Shown one piece after another: positions 7,840 to 12,095 of a stretch of 12,095 nt of DNA (positions within the stretch are counted from its first letter, which is position 1; each line of letters starts with the position of its first letter). Under the pieces are notes generated by a model. It was not told the origin of the DNA, did not search any database, and saw only the letters and a program-made list of their open reading frames with translations. A program made the position numbers and the translations under genes. The stretch spans positions 1-12,095 of the forward strand of contig CAJVPP010003271.1 of the NCBI GenBank assembly GCA_910592005.1. Reading direction: 5' to 3'. The stretch is from Funneliformis mosseae (taxonomy: Eukaryota > Glomeromycota > Glomeromycetes > Glomerales > Glomeraceae).

Positions 7840-10800
7840 CTATCTTATAGAATCAAAGAATTTCTGAATATTATTATCTATTTTCAGCCTATATGATAGG
7901 AGCTCTGAAACACCTTTATCTCTAAAACTAGTACCATTATATGGCCGGCGATTAATTTGATATGAATATTGCCAAACTTGTTGTCCTTTAGGCCCTATTC
8001 TTTTTTTATCACTTTTAACAGTATATCTGCACCAATTACCAGTGATTGCATTAATTGCTTGTATAGCCGATTTAAAATCTGGTATTTCTTTTACGCGAGA
8101 TTTAAATTCAAAGAGCAATAAGGATTGATTTTGAATTTCCATAAATCTTTCACACGATTGAGCAAACGCTTCTGAAATAATATTACCTGAAAAAGTACGT
8201 ATATCATTAATACCAGTAAAGCCTAATATTTAAAAAAGTTTCTGTATCACCTTCCACTGTTTAAACAAATATGCATTTCATAAATTAATTGAAGATGAAT
8301 CTGAAGAATTATGCGATTCCTTCTACTGTATAGTTTCTTTAGTTTTTAACACTTCTAAAACTTTTATTGAATCTGAACCTTATTTTCAGAAATATGCCAG
8401 TTTTCTAAAGTGTCGTAAAGGTTTAGGATTATTAAATTTTTTTACAAAACTGATATTGCATAGATTAATCTATTTGGCATCATCTATGCTTCAGTCCTGA
8501 TTATCGTCCTTATCTCCAATATCTCCTGAAGCGTATATTCTCTATAAATAGTGTCATTATAATATCATATTATCAGTAAACAAGCAGGTAGGAATTTGTT
8601 TAAGAACTTCAGTATCATCCGGGGTGATATCAGATGCATTGACTATTAATTCTACATCAGAATCTTTAATATTTTCTTCAACTGCCTTAATAATATTAGA
8701 AACCATTTTCCTATCAGCTATAGTACCTTTTGTAGAAATAATTTCAAGTGAAGCTCCCGTACTAAAAACAAGACTGCAAAGAATTTCAGAAAAGTACTTT
8801 GCTGATAAGTGTCTCTGGTATTCAACCTCAATATATGTTCTGACCGCTGGAGATACATCAAGAGCATAATAATCAGCAATTTTATCCTATTTCTGATGCC
8901 CTTTTACTGCTGTTGGTAATCAATAGGTCTTAAAGCAGAAAGTTCAGCACAAATAAGATTACGATTTGGCTCTTAAAATATTTCAAAAGACTTCTGACTA
9001 TTATATAAAGAAATTATACGTTGTAGACAATCCCAAATTTGATAAAGCATCTGTGCAAAAGCTTCAACATGTACTCCTGTTTTAATATTACTAATTCTTA
9101 TAATAGCGTTAAAATGATTAGGAATTTCAAAGGAGATGCCAACTTCTATAGTACTTGTGTAAATCACGCAGTCAAGAGAACTCCAGATAGCATTAATATT
9201 AGTTAAATCCTCTTATCGTTACATTCCATCTATTTAGCCAAAATAAATACGAGTTAAAATAGGTGAATCATCTAGTTTTTGCAATGCGAAAGCTTAGTTT
9301 TCTAAAGCTCGAGCTTTTTTACATGATGGCATTGCAAAAGCAACACACTTGCCTTCTTGAAGCATCTTAAGACCTCTTCTCATAGCCTTTGAACTTTTGT
9401 CCAGATCATAAAGAATCTTAACAGTTTCGCCTATATATGGTTGATATTTATTATCAAAAATTCATATATCATTACCTCAATATTGTTTTAAGAAAGCTAT
9501 AGTGGAATCATTCGCAAAAGCATCTATAGTCACAACATGAATAGCTGACTTTAGCAAATCTTACATAGTATTTTCAGATTTTCACACATGAATACCACTA
9601 GACATTTGGCGTATAACTGCATTGACTTTATCTAAAATAATTATATATAGACGCCTTTCATAAAGCTCAATACGATATGTACTTTCAACCTGGATAATAA
9701 TAATATCCCAATTACTTATAGCTAAACTACCCTCAAATTCTTGATATTGGCATATGTGAAGTCCTAAATTCTGTAATATTTCAATTTTAGCTTTAGTCTC
9801 ATTGGTAAGAGTTTTGTAATATGAAACTCAGATAAAGCAAGGCAAATTTTCTCTATTTCCAGCTAAAGAGTTGAGAATTTCTTTTAAAACTTTTGTTTTA
9901 CCAGTACCTACAGGTGAACGGATAAGAATTGTATTACATACAGAACTTAAGAAGTTTGGATAAGCTTCTGGAACCTCTTTCATCTCTTTTATATTAATAT
10001 TTTTTCTAGACAATTCAGAGAGCAAACGTGGATTTTTTACAATATTAATTAATCTATCATTCAATCCCCATTTAGCTCTTTTTTTGACTTGATTATACCT
10101 GATACTTTTCCAAATGCTAGTCCTTTATGATCTAACTTATATTGATTTTGCCGATAACATTTAAGTACAAAATGACTGTTATTTTGAAGAAAACCATATA
10201 ATTGATCTCTTTCATGTTTGATTCTGCAAATAGGACATGCTTTATATGACTTTACTTGGAAATTGACAAATCCTTTTTTAATGTCACCAATTTCAAGCTA
10301 TTCATATTTTACAGTAACTTGACTAACCTCTTGCTTAAAGCAGTTTCATCTTCGATAGATTGGAATTCATCCTTTTCTAGCTTTTTAGGAGAAAAGATTT
10401 GTGGCCAGATTTTAGAATAATCAGATTTAGATTGAACTAAATAATCTTCTAGCTTACGATATCCTTGTTTAACTGAAGAAACTGCAGGTTTTTTAACTCT
10501 ATCTTCCTTTGCCAATCCAAGAAACTGAAGACTAAAATGTGATTTATAAAGTTTAAGGTCAATAAATTCAGAGTATGGTTTTCCAACTCTATCAGCAACT
10601 TTTTTCACAAACCCTCTAAGGTCTCTATAGTCAATGAACTATGCATATTTATATATAATATGCCAACTGCATTTATTAGTATTAGATGAACTGGCTAAGG
10701 CAAAAGCATCTAATATTGCAAGATGGTTTAAATCAGAATATAAAATATCAACATAGGCAATTAAGATTCTGAATAATAAATCTTCGCGAGTAATTTTATA

Positions 10801-11169
10801 TTTATCTAAAAAAGGGAGCTTAGGGTTCATTGGATCTGACTTTTGTCTCGCATCAATATCCAGAATCAGACGAAGAGGTAGATTTCTATCAATATATTCA
10901 TGAGCATCAAGGATTCTATAAACTTCAGATAAATAATTGACTACTTCAAAACCTTTTTCAGATACTCGAATAATATATTTTGAATAAATATCTTCAGGAT
11001 GATAGACGTCTAGAAGAGAGATATCATTTTTATTATTAGACAAATATTGGAAATATACATGATCATTATAGCCAGGCTCAGAGTTAAGGTTCGCTAAACC
11101 AGAAAAGAGCCTGATTGCTTCATTTATTGTTTTTGGGTTTAGCCTAGGATTTTTTTGCATAAGAAGCAT
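7840..11169 (-). pseudogene. Primase-helicase (herpes origin-binding-protein-like SF2 helicase), heavily decayed
   Basis: Related proteins join an archaeo-eukaryotic primase to a UL9-like origin-binding helicase for DNA replication initiation. The start ATG at 11167-11169 (alternative 11158-11160) gives a span of 3330 nt or 1110 codons. The primase has LILDIDARQ (D104, D106), CSWHIIY (S168, H170) and FIDLKLYK (D204), fitting DxD, SxH and hD. A zinc motif follows: CPIC (10226-10237) and HFVLKC (about 10157-10174). The helicase has Walker A SPVGTGKTKV (about 9892-9921), LDKVN in place of the expected DEVN/DEAD-type box (about 9619-9636), TIEVGISFEIP and EAFAQMLYQIWDC. The last domain contains GPKGQQVWQYSYQINRRP. 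Breaks include about 23 in-frame stops: 10639, 10298, 9828, 9582, 9561, 9477, 9462, 9294, 9234, 9219, 9213, 8973, 8904, 8557, 8554, 8542, 8491, 8470, 8386, 8380, 8323, 8278 and 8230. Three frame changes (near 10320, 10083 and 8890) are each consistent with loss of one base. The gene is dead but keeps both ends. Confidence 0.85.
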
Positions 11170-11339
11170 GATGTATATACAAGAAAGCAGTATAAAATTA
11201 CATAAAAATCTGTAAATCTTTAAAATAAAAATTTTATATAATTTTGAGCGAATATGTTTGCTAGCAAAATACTGGGACAATAGTAACATCCAGTGCCAAG
11301 CTGAACGAAAGTAATCAATGTGATAGTATCTAAAAGTAA
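11170..11339. promoter_or_regulatory. Upstream region of the primase-helicase gene
   Basis: AT-rich and presumed 5' leader and promoter. An open frame continues upstream on minus to 11346, but its residues are Leu/Tyr/Phe-rich without family motifs, so I treat it as chance. The right part (from 11309) merges into the tandem repeat. Confidence 0.4.
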
Positions 11340-11824
11340 TACCCAAAAGTAATCGATGCAGTAATATCTAAAGTATCCCAAAGTAGTAACTATATGGGAA
11401 AGAGTTCGAGAAATACAAGAGTAAAAACTAGGATATAAATTTAGTAGTATTCACAGGTAAAATTATATAGAAATAAAATAAGAAATTATGCTTATAGATA
11501 CTACCGCTAATAGGCAGGAAAGGAATCAGGAAGGCAGAAAAGTTCAGAAGAATACACAAAAAAAGGATATGAAAGATTAATATAGTAATAGCCCAAAGTA
11601 ATCAAGTATAGGGGTATCCCAAAGTAGCAACTATATGAAAAAAAATTCTAGGAAGGCTCAGGCGAAAACTAGGGTATAGATTTGGTAGTATTTATAGGTA
11701 GAATTATATAGAAATAAAATAAGAAATTATGCTTATAGATACTATTGCTGATAGGCAGAAAAGGAATCAGAAAGGCAAAAAGGCTCAGAAAGATGCATGA
11801 AAAAAGGATATAAAAGCAATATAG
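11309..11824 (+). repeat. Tandem repeat of a 241-bp unit, two copies plus a partial
   Basis: Copy 1 runs from about 11340 to 11585 and copy 2 from about 11591 to 11824. GTATCCC recurs at 11373 and 11614, and AATTATATAG at 11461 and 11702, so the period is 241 bp. A block of over 40 bases starting at 11461 is identical to that at 11702. The remainder differs mainly by transitions and small indels. A shorter worn copy of the first 30 bases (AAAGTAATCAATG... versus AAAGTAATCGATG...) precedes it at 11309. No coding frame is kept. Location upstream of the primase-helicase suggests a promoter-linked or element-end repeat, which is not proven. Confidence 0.85.
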
Positions 11825-12095
11825 CCTGAACTAATTCAGCATTTTATGTCTCATCCTTGGCAATTATGAAAGGTAGGATTGTAAGAATGGCACAACACTG
11901 GCACTTCGCAAAAACTTAACGAAGTACTAATAAATAGGTGCATACAAATTGAACTTTTTTATATATAATATTCACAAGGATATTACCATGCCCGATATTT
12001 ACTCTATATTTGATTAATATAAAATATGATAGAAACACTTACAGAATATGAATATACTTTATAAGATGAATAAGATAAATATTATACTTACTCAT
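11825..12095. other. AT-rich right flank
   Basis: No gene seen. A short inverted repeat lies at 11901-11926. The last 150 bases are very AT-rich, with no frame of note. Confidence 0.4.
11901..11926. repeat. Short inverted repeat (hairpin)
   Basis: GCACTTCG (11901-11908) pairs with CGAAGTAC (11919-11926) around a ten-base A-rich loop, with one mismatch that would be a G-U pair in RNA. It could be a transcription-end hairpin, the tip of a miniature element, or chance. It is not followed by a T-run. Confidence 0.4.

Noticed and set aside
8624..8869. Plus-strand frame of 81 codons
   Set aside because: It is antisense to the primase-helicase, whose minus-strand translation here is coherent (EVEYQRHLSAKYF).
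968..11169. Variant nuclear genetic code (TAA/TAG as Gln, TGA as Trp)
   Set aside because: Stops fall where different residues are expected: TAG at a probable Trp in the hAT gene, TGA at both probable Trp and probable Arg in the helicase. Frameshifts are also present, and some small frames use TAG and TGA as normal ends.
7840..11169. An integrated animal herpesvirus
   Set aside because: Only the helicase and primase folds are shared with herpes-type proteins. No other viral genes are seen, and the neighbours are fungal-type mobile genes.
11170..11346. N-terminal extension of the primase-helicase with a hydrophobic, membrane-like stretch
   Set aside because: The composition is typical of translated AT-rich non-coding DNA. 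Two good Met codons follow directly before the conserved-looking part, and the extension runs into the repeat region.
1..12095. CRISPR array, tRNA, rRNA or bacterial operon
   Set aside because: There are no regularly spaced repeats with unique spacers, no cloverleaf or rRNA-like stretch, and introns are present. The tandem arrays at 4896 and 11309 have no spacers.

Overview
The window is strongly AT-rich eukaryotic DNA. It has short GT-AG introns, no operons or bacterial ribosome sites, and almost no intact long gene. Several protein families look like those greatly expanded in arbuscular mycorrhizal fungi (Rhizophagus/Gigaspora, Glomeromycotina). That assignment is inference from remembered family style, not from a search. 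The stretch is best read as a repeat-rich graveyard of mobile or mobile-associated genes.

Layout. (1) Positions 508-4793, minus strand: a broken gene for a RING-finger plus coiled-coil protein of about 383 residues. Its 3' part is split by (2) a complete but dead hAT DNA transposon at 656-3699. The transposon has terminal inverted repeats, an 8-bp target duplication (7/8 match) and subterminal ACGGAT/ATCCGT motifs. Its BED-finger/RNase H-like/hATC transposase pseudogene is on the plus strand. Taking out the transposon and one target copy leaves the minus-strand frame exactly open (1152 nt, 384 codons), so the order of events is readable. (3) 4794-5302: intergenic DNA with a 15-bp minisatellite. 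(4) 5303-6587, minus: a tyrosine-recombinase (Crypton-like) pseudogene. (5) 6784-7755, plus: three related small genes in tandem for Cys/His-rich probable zinc-binding proteins. Copies 1 and 2 also share a duplicated leader. (6) 7840-11169, minus: a full-length but heavily decayed gene for a primase-helicase of about 1110 codons. It has an archaeo-eukaryotic primase domain, a zinc motif and a herpesvirus origin-binding-protein-like (UL9-type) superfamily 2 helicase. (7) 11309-11824: a 241-bp tandem repeat upstream of that gene, then AT-rich DNA with one small hairpin.

How the parts may relate. A recombinase, a replicative primase-helicase, small zinc proteins and a RING protein side by side would suit a large self-replicating or integrating element. 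The sequence shows adjacency only, and independent insertions are equally possible. Nearly every premature stop can be explained by a single C-to-T or G-to-A change (CAA/CAG/CGA to TAA/TAG/TGA, or TGG to TAG/TGA). Key helicase residues are also replaced by transitions. This points to deamination-type or RIP-like decay rather than a variant genetic code.
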